Source of the DNA: a virus
Virus record (IMG/VR): IMGVR_UViG_3300028393_000074
Location: 1-60,219 of that record
DNA length: 60,219 nt
Direction: 5' to 3' (one strand)
A program made the position numbers and the translations under genes. The notes beneath the pieces are model-generated. The model saw nothing but the letters and a program-made list of their open reading frames with translations. It made no database searches and was not told the origin of the DNA. This document shows positions 1-7,955 of the stretch, in pieces. The first letter of the stretch is position 1; every line of letters starts with the position of its first letter.

Positions 1-564
1 CTTTTTGTCATCATCTATTTTGTCATCGTTGACCATTTTCATGATACGATTGGTCTCAAATGCTTTTAAGCTGGTTTGATTCATGTGTTTAAAAGATAAT
101 GGTTTGACATAAACGATAAGATCTTCGCTTACCACAACTTGATCGATCCATGTGCTCATACGCTGTTGATCCAGTAGTTGTCGTAAATCTATTTCGTATT
201 CGACTTCTTCATTGATCACAGGAATTTTATGCTTGATGGCCATTTTTTCACCGTATGTGGCCAATCTAAGAGCGATCAAGATAGTATCTAAATCTATCAC
301 GGGTACATCCCACGCATTTTTAATATTAGGAATGCAACTTTGAATAACATCTACCATGGCTTGTCCATTCATCAATGCATCAGGAGTCTTAAATGTCAGC
401 TCGTCTCTAGCAGTCATAGAATATACAGGAAATTCCATGTTGTCAGTGACTGCTATGCTTTTTGCTGGCCAAAAATTACCATTGCTAGGCAACTTGATAT
501 AGATTTTTGGCTGTCTCATATATCCGGCCAATGGATTTTTTGGTTTGAACGTCTGTGTTTGCAT
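1..564 (-). CDS. 26: Baseplate hub subunit, gp26-like (partial)
   Basis: The first 188 codons of a minus-strand gene that runs off the left edge. The start ATG at 564 is preceded by GGAG seven bases upstream. The protein opens MQTQTFKPKNPLAGYMRQPK and continues with LPSNGNFW, FPVYSMTARDELTFKTPDALMNG and DLDTILIALRLATYGE (shown in pieces). This pattern fits the T4 baseplate protein family (gp26, baseplate hub assembly). From family knowledge it acts in building the central hub under the tail tube. It is divergent from the tape-measure gene, which is functionally sensible because both belong to hub and tail-length control. A minus-strand late-type promoter box lies at 607-612. The C-terminus is not in the window, so length cannot be judged. 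Confidence 0.78.
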   Translation of the reverse strand, partial: MQTQTFKPKNPLAGYMRQPKIYIKLPSNGNFWPAKSIAVTDNMEFPVYSMTARDELTFKTPDALMNGQAMVDVIQSCIPNIKNAWDVPVIDLDTILIALRLATYGEKMAIKHKIPVINEEVEYEIDLRQLLDQQRMSTWIDQVVVSEDLIVYVKPLSFKHMNQTSLKAFETNRIMKMVNDDKIDDDKK

Positions 565-577
565 ATTTTAACTCCGC

Positions 578-583
578 TAAATA
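578..583 (+). promoter_or_regulatory. Late-type promoter box TAAATA for tape-measure gene
   Basis: GCTAAATAAAC. By T4 late-promoter geometry (+1 six bases after the last A), transcription would start near 589 and leave a leader of about 52 nt before the ATG at 641. It shares the gp26/tape-measure gap with an opposing box. Confidence 0.5.
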
Positions 584-606
584 AACTTGATAGGACTATC
601 GCTATC

Positions 607-612
607 TATTTA
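607..612 (-). promoter_or_regulatory. Late-type promoter box for gp26 (minus strand)
   Basis: On the minus strand the sequence reads GATAAATAGAT. Predicted start is near 601, giving a leader of about 37 nt to the gp26 ATG at 564. It lies about 25 bp from the plus-strand box, so the two promoters overlap divergently. Confidence 0.5.
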
Positions 613-640
613 TCTACCAACTTAATGACAGGTTTAAACT

Positions 641-3004
641 ATGAACGGCGCAACTGAACACACGTTAGCAGAACTCTTGAGGGTCGCCCAAGAGCAAAAT
701 GCCAATCTTGCAAACCTAAACCAACTGCTGTCTGGACGATCTTCTGGAGGCGGTGGCGGAGGGGGCGGCGTTGGAGCCGGTATAGCTGACATGGGGAAAA
801 ATGTCCCAATATTAAGTGCTGCATTTACTGTAGCAGGTGCTGCTGTCAGTGCAGTCGGAACTGTTTTTGAAATGCTGGGAAATGTAATAGGCAAGATGGT
901 TGACGGTGTAGGATCAGCGATCAAAGGCTTATGGAACTTTAGCCAGAAAGCCATGGAAGGCACCGCAAGGATGAGTGACCTTTTTGATGCGTTTGGAAAA
1001 CTGCCATTTTTCATAGGAGAACTATTTCAAATTGGCGCGAGTCTACTACGCACACTGGAAAAACTGGTGGATGAATATGTAGAAATGTCAAAAATTGGCG
1101 CAGGATTTTCAGGTGGGTTGCTGGAAATGCGTAACATGGCCAGTGATCTTGCATTGAGTTTCAGTGATCTTAAAAATATCACTTCAAGGAATAGTGAAAC
1201 TTTTGCAGCAGCTGGCGTAAGTGTGCAACAGGGATTTTCAAAATTTACCAATGGTTTGAGACAACTGATGGCAACTGATGAACTATATCGATTGGGAGTC
1301 ACTAGCAAGGAAGCCGCAGAATATCTAACAACCATGATGAAGGTACAGCAGGTTGGTCTACGAAATGGACAAATTGATTCCGCGTCTTTATCTAAAATGA
1401 CTAGGGATTATATAATTCAATTAGACGAGTTATCTAGGGCTACAGGTATTCATCGAGACCAGTTAAATGAAAGCATGAAGAAAAATGCAGACGATCAAGT
1501 TTTTCAAAATTGGTTGGATGATATCGTAGATCCTAATAAGAGAGCAGAGATAGAGGCAAGTGTTGCAGCATCGACTGCAAGACTAGGTAAAGACTTTACT
1601 GAAAATGTATTCAAGCCTATTCTAAGGGGAATTGATGGACCAATCAATGATGCTGCGATTAAGATTGCTCAGGCTTCAGGAGGACTGAGTGTAGAAATGG
1701 CCGGCGAACTTAGGAGAATAACTCTAGACGGCACCCTTAGTGCAGAAGAACGACAAATATATTTATTTTTAGTATTTGCAAAAATTGGATCGGGTGCAAA
1801 AAAATTCGCAGATAGTTTAGATGTGCTTTCAGCAGCTGATCCTACTATTGTTTGGCAAGAAGGTGTAAAGTTAGGTAGATTGGTAAAAGACGGGGCAACA
1901 CAGCAATGGAAATATATTCAACAAGAACAAGAAAATTCCAAAGCTGCTGCTGAAGAGGCAGCGAGATTATTAAAAGCTCAAGAAACTATAACAAAATTTG
2001 GTAATGCTATGACATTAGTATTTGCCCAGATAGCTATAGAATGGGGTCCAAAATTGCTTGATATTGGAGAATGGATATTAAACCACTTAATAGGCGGATT
2101 TGAAAAATTTTTAAAATGGCTAGACAGTCCCGAGGTAAAACGTACTTGGAACACAGTGGTTGAGTTCTTTGACGGTGTTATATTGCCAAAATTAAAAGCA
2201 ATTGGCGCATGGTTTGGCGAAACATGGGATCAACTTGTAAAAGCATGGAATGGGGACAAACCGGGGGAAGTTATAGAGGTTCTAAAAACACGATTGGCCG
2301 ACGGTATGACAAACATATGGGAACATATACAAAAAATCTGGGAAGTAGTAAGTCCTGGATTGATCGCAATTTGGAACAAGGATATTAAACCTGTTCTAGT
2401 AGATCTTTGGACGAAGTTGATGGACAGTATGTTAACTGCTGTCGGTGACGCTATCAAAACATGGTTAATTGGACCAAAGATGACTACTCCCGAAGCACAG
2501 GCCAATATGGATAGAAGAGCAAAAGATGTAGTTGCCGATACTCCAATTTGGCTGAAGCCGTTAATGGCATTAGGTGACCTAATGGAAAAAACAGCCAATT
2601 TGGTTGCCGGTCCCGAAATTGCCGGCAGAATGAGAAATACAACTATTGAGGATAATGAGTCGATTCTAGATTTTTTCGGGTACCGAGGTCGTCATACAAG
2701 CGGAAAAGTGGGAGCCAAAGCCGGCGGCGGCCTAGTTGATCCCGGAACTTATCTAGTGGGCGAACGAGGACCGGAATTATTGAGTGTAGGTGCCAGCGGT
2801 AATGTCATTACCAATGAAAATCTACAAAAATTGTTGAATCGACTGGCTGGGGACTCTGACAACAATTATATCGCATCAGCACTAGAAGAATTAAATAAGA
2901 CTATGAGCCGCATAGAAAATCATTCAGCTTCAACTGCTGATTACAGCAGGCGTACTGTTGGCGCTATCGCACAGATAGGTGGCGATATCATGCCAGCAAT
3001 CTAA
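641..3004 (+). CDS. 29: Tail length tape-measure protein (gp29-like)
   Basis: A 787-residue protein. It has an N-terminal amphipathic stretch, a run of eight glycines near residues 36-43, then long hydrophobic segments (about residues 45-135, AAFTVAGAAVSAVGTVFEML and LPFFIGELFQIGASLL) and helical regions. The C-terminal part contains GGGLVDPGTYLVGERGPELL, a motif common near the end of phage tape-measure proteins. The family fills the tail tube lumen and sets tail length; T4 gp29 is 590 residues, so this tail may be longer. It sits between gp26 and the portal gene, which starts 11 bases after its stop. The ribosome site is weak (AGG about 10 bases before ATG). A plus-strand late-type box lies at 578. 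The assignment as tape measure is fairly firm; equivalence to gp29 is by position and type. Confidence 0.75.
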   Translation: MNGATEHTLAELLRVAQEQNANLANLNQLLSGRSSGGGGGGGGVGAGIADMGKNVPILSAAFTVAGAAVSAVGTVFEMLGNVIGKMVDGVGSAIKGLWNFSQKAMEGTARMSDLFDAFGKLPFFIGELFQIGASLLRTLEKLVDEYVEMSKIGAGFSGGLLEMRNMASDLALSFSDLKNITSRNSETFAAAGVSVQQGFSKFTNGLRQLMATDELYRLGVTSKEAAEYLTTMMKVQQVGLRNGQIDSASLSKMTRDYIIQLDELSRATGIHRDQLNESMKKNADDQVFQNWLDDIVDPNKRAEIEASVAASTARLGKDFTENVFKPILRGIDGPINDAAIKIAQASGGLSVEMAGELRRITLDGTLSAEERQIYLFLVFAKIGSGAKKFADSLDVLSAADPTIVWQEGVKLGRLVKDGATQQWKYIQQEQENSKAAAEEAARLLKAQETITKFGNAMTLVFAQIAIEWGPKLLDIGEWILNHLIGGFEKFLKWLDSPEVKRTWNTVVEFFDGVILPKLKAIGAWFGETWDQLVKAWNGDKPGEVIEVLKTRLADGMTNIWEHIQKIWEVVSPGLIAIWNKDIKPVLVDLWTKLMDSMLTAVGDAIKTWLIGPKMTTPEAQANMDRRAKDVVADTPIWLKPLMALGDLMEKTANLVAGPEIAGRMRNTTIEDNESILDFFGYRGRHTSGKVGAKAGGGLVDPGTYLVGERGPELLSVGASGNVITNENLQKLLNRLAGDSDNNYIASALEELNKTMSRIENHSASTADYSRRTVGAIAQIGGDIMPAI

Positions 3005-3015
3005 AGGAATAACAA

Positions 3016-4755
3016 ATGGCCGGTTGGAAAAAATATTTTACGCCAGTTAATACATCTGGTAAACTAAGTCCAGTAAGCGGCACCATGAGTTCCGACCAGG
3101 GTAGGAATCCCAGTCGAACAAACTATAGCAGTTATCTTCCGGATTTTTATGCTGGTCATCCCAATCGCTTAGAGCGATACGGGCAATATGACACCATGGA
3201 CAGTGACAGCGAAGTTAATGCCGCCCTAGATATTCTAGCTGAGTTTTGCACACAGCCCAACGAAGAAAACGGCACACCATTCGAGATTTATTTCAAAGAG
3301 CAGGCCACTAATACCGAAGTAAAAATCATTAAAAAGTACTTACAACAGTGGTGTAAGCTGAATAAATTCCCCGTGAGAATATTTAAAATCGTCCGTAATG
3401 CCATGAAGTATGGCGACAGTTTTTTTGTTCGAGATCCAGAAACACAGAGTTGGATGTATGTAGATCCTGCCAAAGTAGATAAAATTATCGTCAATGAAAG
3501 CGAAGGTAAAAAGCCCGAGCAATACATGATTCGTGACTTCAATCCTAATTTTGAAGCACTATCTACCACTGCTATCAACCCTAGTAACATACAGGGCGGC
3601 GGCAATCAGTTTGGTGGAAACTACGGATCTGGTCAAGGTGGGGGAGGCGGCGGCCGTGGCATGGCAGGATCATTTCCTAATGCTGCCTCGGGCAGCAGAT
3701 TTGCACAAAATCAGAATCAATATGCTATAGATGCCAAACATGTGATCCATATCAGCATGAGCGAAGGATTAGATAATAATTTTCCCTTTGGTAACAGTTT
3801 GATGGAAAGCATCTTTAAGGTATTCAAACAAAAAGAATTATTAGAAGATGCTATCTTGATCTACCGTATACAGCGTGCTCCGGAACGTAGGGTATTTTAC
3901 ATCGATGTAGGTAACATGCCTAGTCACTTGGCCATGAGTTTTGTTGAGCGTGTAAAAAATGAAGTTAACCAACGTAGGATTCCCAGCGCCAGCGGTGGCG
4001 GCCAAAGTTTGATCGATGCTAGCTACAATCCTCTATCAGTTAACGAAGATTATTTCTTTCCTACCACTGCTGAAGGGCGGGGAAGTAAAGTAGAAATCCT
4101 GCAAGGCGGGCAAAATTTAGGAGAAATCGATGATCTTAAGTATTTTACCAATAAGTTGTTTCGTGCTCTACGCATACCTAGTTCTTATCTACCTACCGGC
4201 TCTGACGACGGAGGAAGTAACTTCAATGATGGACGTGTTGGAACAGCATACATACAAGAGTTAAGGTTCAATAAGTACTGCGAACGTTTACAAAGTTTGA
4301 TTAATGGGCCGTTTGATACAGAATTTAAACTATATCTACATACCAAAGGCATCAATGTAGACAGCAATATTTTTGATCTCAAATTTAATCCTCCACAGAA
4401 TTTTGCCAGTTATCGTCAAGCAGAAATGGATACCGCAAGGGTTAACACTTACAACGTATTGGCAGCAATTCCCTACATCAGCAAGCGATTTGCCATGAAG
4501 AGATTCTTAGGATTGACCACTGAAGAGATTTCTGAAAATGAAAATATGTGGGAAGAAGAAAACGTCGATACCGATACAGCGTTGAGCGCCAGCGCCGAAC
4601 TTCGTACCGCAGGTGTTACGGCAGGCGGTATGTCTGGAGACATGGGAGATCTAAGCAATCCGCAACCTGATCCATCTATGACTCCCGAAGGCGGCGCTGC
4701 TCCTCCAGTTCCGGGCGGAGACGCTGGAACAACTGCGCCCGCTTCCGCAGCATAA
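3016..4755 (+). CDS. 20: Portal vertex protein gp20
   Basis: A 579-residue portal protein. It forms the dodecameric ring at the packaging vertex that nucleates prohead assembly, docks the terminase and later joins the neck. Typical gp20 stretches are visible: YDTMDSDSEVNAALDILAEF near residues 59-78, MKYGDSFF, IYRIQRAPERRVFYIDVGNM near 283-302, LFRALRIPSSYLP near 383-395 and FNPPQNFASYRQAE. T4 gp20 is 524 residues. This version carries a Gly/Gln-rich insertion (about residues 194-222, GGGNQFGGNYGSGQGG) and an Ala/Pro/Gly-rich tail after residue 540. A good ribosome site, AAAGGA, precedes the ATG. It is followed closely by the head-core genes, as in T4. Confidence 0.95.
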   Translation: MAGWKKYFTPVNTSGKLSPVSGTMSSDQGRNPSRTNYSSYLPDFYAGHPNRLERYGQYDTMDSDSEVNAALDILAEFCTQPNEENGTPFEIYFKEQATNTEVKIIKKYLQQWCKLNKFPVRIFKIVRNAMKYGDSFFVRDPETQSWMYVDPAKVDKIIVNESEGKKPEQYMIRDFNPNFEALSTTAINPSNIQGGGNQFGGNYGSGQGGGGGGRGMAGSFPNAASGSRFAQNQNQYAIDAKHVIHISMSEGLDNNFPFGNSLMESIFKVFKQKELLEDAILIYRIQRAPERRVFYIDVGNMPSHLAMSFVERVKNEVNQRRIPSASGGGQSLIDASYNPLSVNEDYFFPTTAEGRGSKVEILQGGQNLGEIDDLKYFTNKLFRALRIPSSYLPTGSDDGGSNFNDGRVGTAYIQELRFNKYCERLQSLINGPFDTEFKLYLHTKGINVDSNIFDLKFNPPQNFASYRQAEMDTARVNTYNVLAAIPYISKRFAMKRFLGLTTEEISENENMWEEENVDTDTALSASAELRTAGVTAGGMSGDMGDLSNPQPDPSMTPEGGAAPPVPGGDAGTTAPASAA

Positions 4756-4761
4756 AACTGA

Positions 4762-4767
4762 TAAATA
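4762..4767 (+). promoter_or_regulatory. Late-type promoter box, leaderless geometry
   Basis: GATAAATAATCGTATG. The last A of the box is six bases before the A of the ATG at 4773, so the predicted +1 coincides with the start codon. No Shine-Dalgarno sequence is present. Confidence 0.6.
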
Positions 4768-4772
4768 ATCGT

Positions 4773-5018
4773 ATGCTACTAAACGAGTTCACTTATTTTG
4801 ATAAAAATCACAAAGATCCACAGGAAGATGGTAGATATCTGAGTCAGCACGATACTAGTGTGCTGCGTGATAAGGATTTGAGAAAGACTCGTTTAACTCT
4901 TGAAATGCTCAACGATCTTAGAAAAGCGGGCGAAGCAAGAGAAAAAGAAAAGAAAGAAGAGTTGGGACTGACTAGAAAGATGTATGCCCAACCACCACCG
5001 GAAGCTGCGGCAGCATAA
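4773..5018 (+). CDS. Small conserved protein between portal and prohead core
   Basis: An 81-residue charged protein (MLLNEFTYFDKNHKDPQ...). The middle carries RDKDLRKTRLTLEMLNDLRK, predicted helical, then a Glu/Lys-rich helix and an Ala/Pro tail. It sits where T4 has gene 67, directly after gene 20. Small ORFs with a RKTRLTL-like motif are common at this site in aquatic T4-like phages as I recall, but I know of no proven function; a prohead core or assembly role is inferred from position only. The ATG has no ribosome site and is exactly six bases after a TAAATA box, suggesting a leaderless transcript. Confidence 0.6.
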   Translation: MLLNEFTYFDKNHKDPQEDGRYLSQHDTSVLRDKDLRKTRLTLEMLNDLRKAGEAREKEKKEELGLTRKMYAQPPPEAAAA

Positions 5019-5045
5019 ACTATTAACACATAGTTTAATTCTTTT
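5016..5045 (+). terminator. Weak AT-rich hairpin after the 81-residue gene
   Basis: TAAACTAT and ATAGTTTA form an 8-bp stem with a 6-base loop, followed by AATTCTTTTT. The stem begins at the stop codon. It has only one GC pair, so termination is doubtful. Confidence 0.3.
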
Positions 5046-5055
5046 TGATAGAAAC

Positions 5056-5061
5056 TAAATA
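5056..5061 (+). promoter_or_regulatory. Late-type promoter box for the head core operon
   Basis: ACTAAATAATT, predicted start near 5067, leader about 111 nt. A second TTAAATAT candidate lies at 5129-5134. The leader contains a 9-bp hairpin at 5077-5098. Confidence 0.45.
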
Positions 5062-5076
5062 ATTTTATCAAAAAAA

Positions 5077-5098
5077 GCCAAAACGGCTCGTTTTCGGC
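5077..5098. other. Hairpin in the leader of the gp67-like gene
   Basis: GCCAAAACG pairs with CGTTTTCGGC around a GCT loop (9 bp, one bulged C). On the plus strand no T-run follows. On the minus strand it is followed by six Ts, the form of a leftward terminator, although no leftward gene is present to its right. Confidence 0.4.
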
Positions 5099-5128
5099 CT
5101 ATATCGCGCACCAATCTCCTTACGACTT

Positions 5129-5134
5129 TAAATA
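5129..5134 (+). promoter_or_regulatory. Second candidate late-type box before the core gene
   Basis: TTTAAATATAGG. Predicted start near 5140, leaving about 38 nt to the ATG at 5178. It is weaker by context than the box at 5056. Confidence 0.25.
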
Positions 5135-5177
5135 TAGGATAGCCTTGCCGCTAACCAACATTAGGAGAACCAATAAC

Positions 5178-6182
5178 ATGTCAGCAAAATTTGAACAATT
5201 ATTAGATCACCTTGTCAATGAAAACATGGATCAAGCTAATGAGCTTTTCCATGAAATCGTTGTTGAGATGTCTAGAGGAATTTACGAGCAACTCATCGCC
5301 GAAGAAGAAGATGAGTCCAGAGAAATGGATGAAGCTGAAGACGACGCAGACGAATCCGTTGATGAAGAAATGGACGAGTCTATGGATGATGACGAACAAA
5401 ATGAGTCCATGGAAACTGAAGAGTCATACAGCATGGAAGGTGACGACGAAGAAGGCGAGCACGGATTTGCCAAAGGTGATTCCGGTGACGAATTTGGCGC
5501 CAGCGTTACTGGTGGCGACGATGACGAAATGGATCATGAGAAATCAGAAGACGATGCAATTTTCGACTTCAAAGCAGCATTTGAAAAACTAGAAGCAGCA
5601 TTTGCTGAACTAGAAGCAGCTCAAGGCGGCGAAGAAGCCGACATGGGTATGGGTCCAGACATGGGCGATGACAAAGAAGGTGAAGACGAAATGATGGGTC
5701 AACCAGCATTTGAAGGTCGTCGCATGACACGTGAATACGTTGAGAAAGTTGGAAACGACTGGGAAAAGAACAGCCAAAAAACACAAGGTCAAATCGTTGG
5801 TGCTAACACCGGTGAAAGCATGCCACACGCTGAGAATGCGCGAAGTGTTGTAAGCTCTGGTAAAGGTAAGCCTGCTACAGGCGCTACTGCTGAAAACATC
5901 CTACGTGGTGGTGATGAAGGCGGTACTCCAACAGGTACAAGCCCAGCTGGTAAAGCAGGCGGTTTCCTAAGTGCAGCTAAAGGTATGAACACAGGCAACG
6001 GTAATGTTCCTGGCGGTAAGATGGGCGTTAAGAACCTATCCAATGTCAAGGGCGGACACGGTGCTGAGAAGAAAGGTTCTGGTCCAGGTCCAGTAGGTGC
6101 TGGTACAGGTGACAAAGCTGGTCAAACTAGCGATGCCAACGGTACTAAGAAGCAATTCCTACCACCACATACCCGTCCTTAA
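5178..6182 (+). CDS. 67: Acidic prohead core protein (gp67-like)
   Basis: 334 residues from the ATG at 5178, chosen because TTAGGAG lies eight bases upstream; an in-frame start 33 bases earlier lacks a site. The N-terminus (FEQLLDHLVNENMDQANELF) resembles T4 gp67 (a helix of the type ARKLFAEAMAARTIDLI) and is followed by a very acidic region (about residues 45-185, rich in Asp/Glu/Met). The C-terminal third is Gly/Lys-rich and basic, ending in FLPPHTRP. T4 gp67 is only about 80 residues, so this is a greatly extended form. gp67 is a component of the prohead scaffold core and is degraded by gp21. The position between portal and gp21 agrees. Potential gp21 sites (I-A-E) occur near residue 42. 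Confidence 0.6.
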   Translation: MSAKFEQLLDHLVNENMDQANELFHEIVVEMSRGIYEQLIAEEEDESREMDEAEDDADESVDEEMDESMDDDEQNESMETEESYSMEGDDEEGEHGFAKGDSGDEFGASVTGGDDDEMDHEKSEDDAIFDFKAAFEKLEAAFAELEAAQGGEEADMGMGPDMGDDKEGEDEMMGQPAFEGRRMTREYVEKVGNDWEKNSQKTQGQIVGANTGESMPHAENARSVVSSGKGKPATGATAENILRGGDEGGTPTGTSPAGKAGGFLSAAKGMNTGNGNVPGGKMGVKNLSNVKGGHGAEKKGSGPGPVGAGTGDKAGQTSDANGTKKQFLPPHTRP

Positions 6183-6195
6183 TTAGAGCATTGAG

Positions 6196-6825
6196 ATGAA
6201 GCTAGCTTATCTAAGAGAACACCTAAGTTTTGATCAATCCGGCATCGTAATGGAGTCGGATGACAAAGATGGTAAAAGCCTTTACCTAAAGGGCATTGCC
6301 ATCCAGGGTGGTATCCGAAATGCTAATCAGCGTGTCTACCCCGTAGATGAAATTGAACGTGCTGTAAAAGCACTTAATGATCAAATACAAAATGGATATT
6401 CAGTATTAGGTGAAGTAGATCATCCAGATGATTTAAAAGTGAATTTGGACCGTGTATCCCATATGATAACTCAAATGTGGATGGAAGGTCCTAATGGTTA
6501 TGGCAAGATGAAAATTTTGCCAACACCAATGGGCAACTTAGTTCGTACTATGCTTGAAAGTGGAGTAAAACTTGGCGTCAGTTCTCGTGGTAGCGGCAAC
6601 GTAAGCGACATGAACGGCCATGTATCCGATTTTGAGATTATCACAGTAGACGTAGTTGCACAGCCCAGTGCTCCTGGAGCGTATCCTACACCAGTTTATG
6701 AACATTTAATGAATGCTCGTGGCGGGAATAAGGCGTTTAAGGTTGCACAAGAAGTGAAAGAAGATCCAAAGGCCCAGAAATATTTGAAGGAATCACTTCT
6801 TCAAATTATTAAAGGTCTAAAATAA
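6196..6825 (+). CDS. 21: Prohead maturation protease gp21
   Basis: A 209-residue T4-type prohead serine protease. It degrades the scaffold and trims capsid proteins after (L/I)-X-E during maturation. Family motifs are visible: GGIRNANQRVYP near 38-49, GEVDHPDD with the probable catalytic His76, and GVSSRGSG with the probable catalytic Ser129/130, then AQPSAPGAYP. The length is close to T4 gp21 (212). It starts 13 bases after the gp67-like stop. The ribosome site is weak (GAG close to the ATG), so coupling to the upstream gene is likely. It is followed 17 bases later by the scaffold gene, the standard T4 order. Confidence 0.93.
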   Translation: MKLAYLREHLSFDQSGIVMESDDKDGKSLYLKGIAIQGGIRNANQRVYPVDEIERAVKALNDQIQNGYSVLGEVDHPDDLKVNLDRVSHMITQMWMEGPNGYGKMKILPTPMGNLVRTMLESGVKLGVSSRGSGNVSDMNGHVSDFEIITVDVVAQPSAPGAYPTPVYEHLMNARGGNKAFKVAQEVKEDPKAQKYLKESLLQIIKGLK

Positions 6826-6842
6826 GCCCGAGGAGAAAAACA

Positions 6843-7937
6843 ATGTTGGACGCATTCAAACAATTAGTAGAGTCAGGAGTGATGACCGAAGACGTAAAGT
6901 CTGTCATCGAATCTGCCTTTGCTGAGAAAATTCAAGAGAATCGCGAACAAGTAACAGCTGAACTACGTGAAGAGTTTGCACAAAAATACAGCCATGACAA
7001 AACTGTCATGGTTGAAGCAATCGATAAACTGTTAAGCGAGCGCTTGAACGCAGAGATGGTTAGTTTGTATGAGGACAAAAAGACACTGGCTGAGGCAAAA
7101 GTAGCATACCAAACCCGTATTGCTGAAGATGCTAAAAAGCTAGAAGGTTTTGTTATCAAACAATTAGCAAGAGAAATGTCAGAGTTCCAAGGTGACCGTA
7201 AGAAAGTTTCCGAGAACTTCAACAAGCTAGAGCAATTTATTGTTCATGCATTGGCAAGAGAAATTAGTGAATTTAACATAGACAAGCGTGATCTAGCTGA
7301 GACGAAAGTCAAACTAGTCCGTGAAGCTAAGGATAAATTTGCTGAGATTAAGCAACGTTTCATCGAACAATCTTCAAAGATTGTAGAAGCAACTGTTACG
7401 AAAAAGTTAACATCTGAAATCAAGCAATTGAAAGAAGATATTGACTCCGCACGTAGCAATGACTTTGGTCGTAAGATCTATGAAGCATTTGCACAAGAGT
7501 TTGCCGGTTCTTACTTAAATGAAAAATCTGAGACAAGTAAATTGTTAAAGATCATTTCCAAGAAAGATCAAGAATTGGCAGAAGCAAAAACTGTCGTAAC
7601 AGAAAAAGCACGTTTAATCGAATCTGCGCAACGCGAAATCCGCATTACAAAAGATTTGATGGAGCGTAAACAAGTTATGACAGAATTACTAGCACCGTTG
7701 GATGCTAGCAAACGAGGCATCATGAAAGAACTTTTAGAGTCTACACACACTAAAAAACTTAATGAAGCATTCGACAAATACCTACCAGCGGTAATGGAAG
7801 GACAAGTACGCAAGACTACTGATAAAAAAGTAGTATTGAGTGAGAGTTCTGAAGTAACTGGAAATCGTGAAAGCAAGCCTGAAGCAGGCTTAGACAATAT
7901 TTTAGATATCCGCAAGTTAGCGGGTCTATCGAAATAA
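6843..7937 (+). CDS. 22: Major prohead scaffold protein gp22
   Basis: A 364-residue, highly helical, Glu/Lys-rich protein with long coiled-coil potential throughout residues 20-290 (for example LSERLNAEMVSLYEDKKTLA). It forms the internal core on which gp23 assembles and is cut by gp21. The position between gp21 and gp23 is diagnostic. T4 gp22 is 269 residues, so this one is longer. The last residues, DIRKLAGLSK, closely match the C-terminus of the protein encoded at 52464-54815. In scaffolds the C-terminus often contacts the shell, so this could be a capsid-binding tag (inference). A strong ribosome site, GAGGAG, precedes the ATG. Confidence 0.85.
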   Translation: MLDAFKQLVESGVMTEDVKSVIESAFAEKIQENREQVTAELREEFAQKYSHDKTVMVEAIDKLLSERLNAEMVSLYEDKKTLAEAKVAYQTRIAEDAKKLEGFVIKQLAREMSEFQGDRKKVSENFNKLEQFIVHALAREISEFNIDKRDLAETKVKLVREAKDKFAEIKQRFIEQSSKIVEATVTKKLTSEIKQLKEDIDSARSNDFGRKIYEAFAQEFAGSYLNEKSETSKLLKIISKKDQELAEAKTVVTEKARLIESAQREIRITKDLMERKQVMTELLAPLDASKRGIMKELLESTHTKKLNEAFDKYLPAVMEGQVRKTTDKKVVLSESSEVTGNRESKPEAGLDNILDIRKLAGLSK

Positions 7938-7955
7938 TTAATCAAGGAGACATAA

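Noticed and set aside
340-657. Open frame on the plus strand opposite gp26
   Set aside because: It is antisense to the gp26 gene, has no ribosome site and no sensible protein features.
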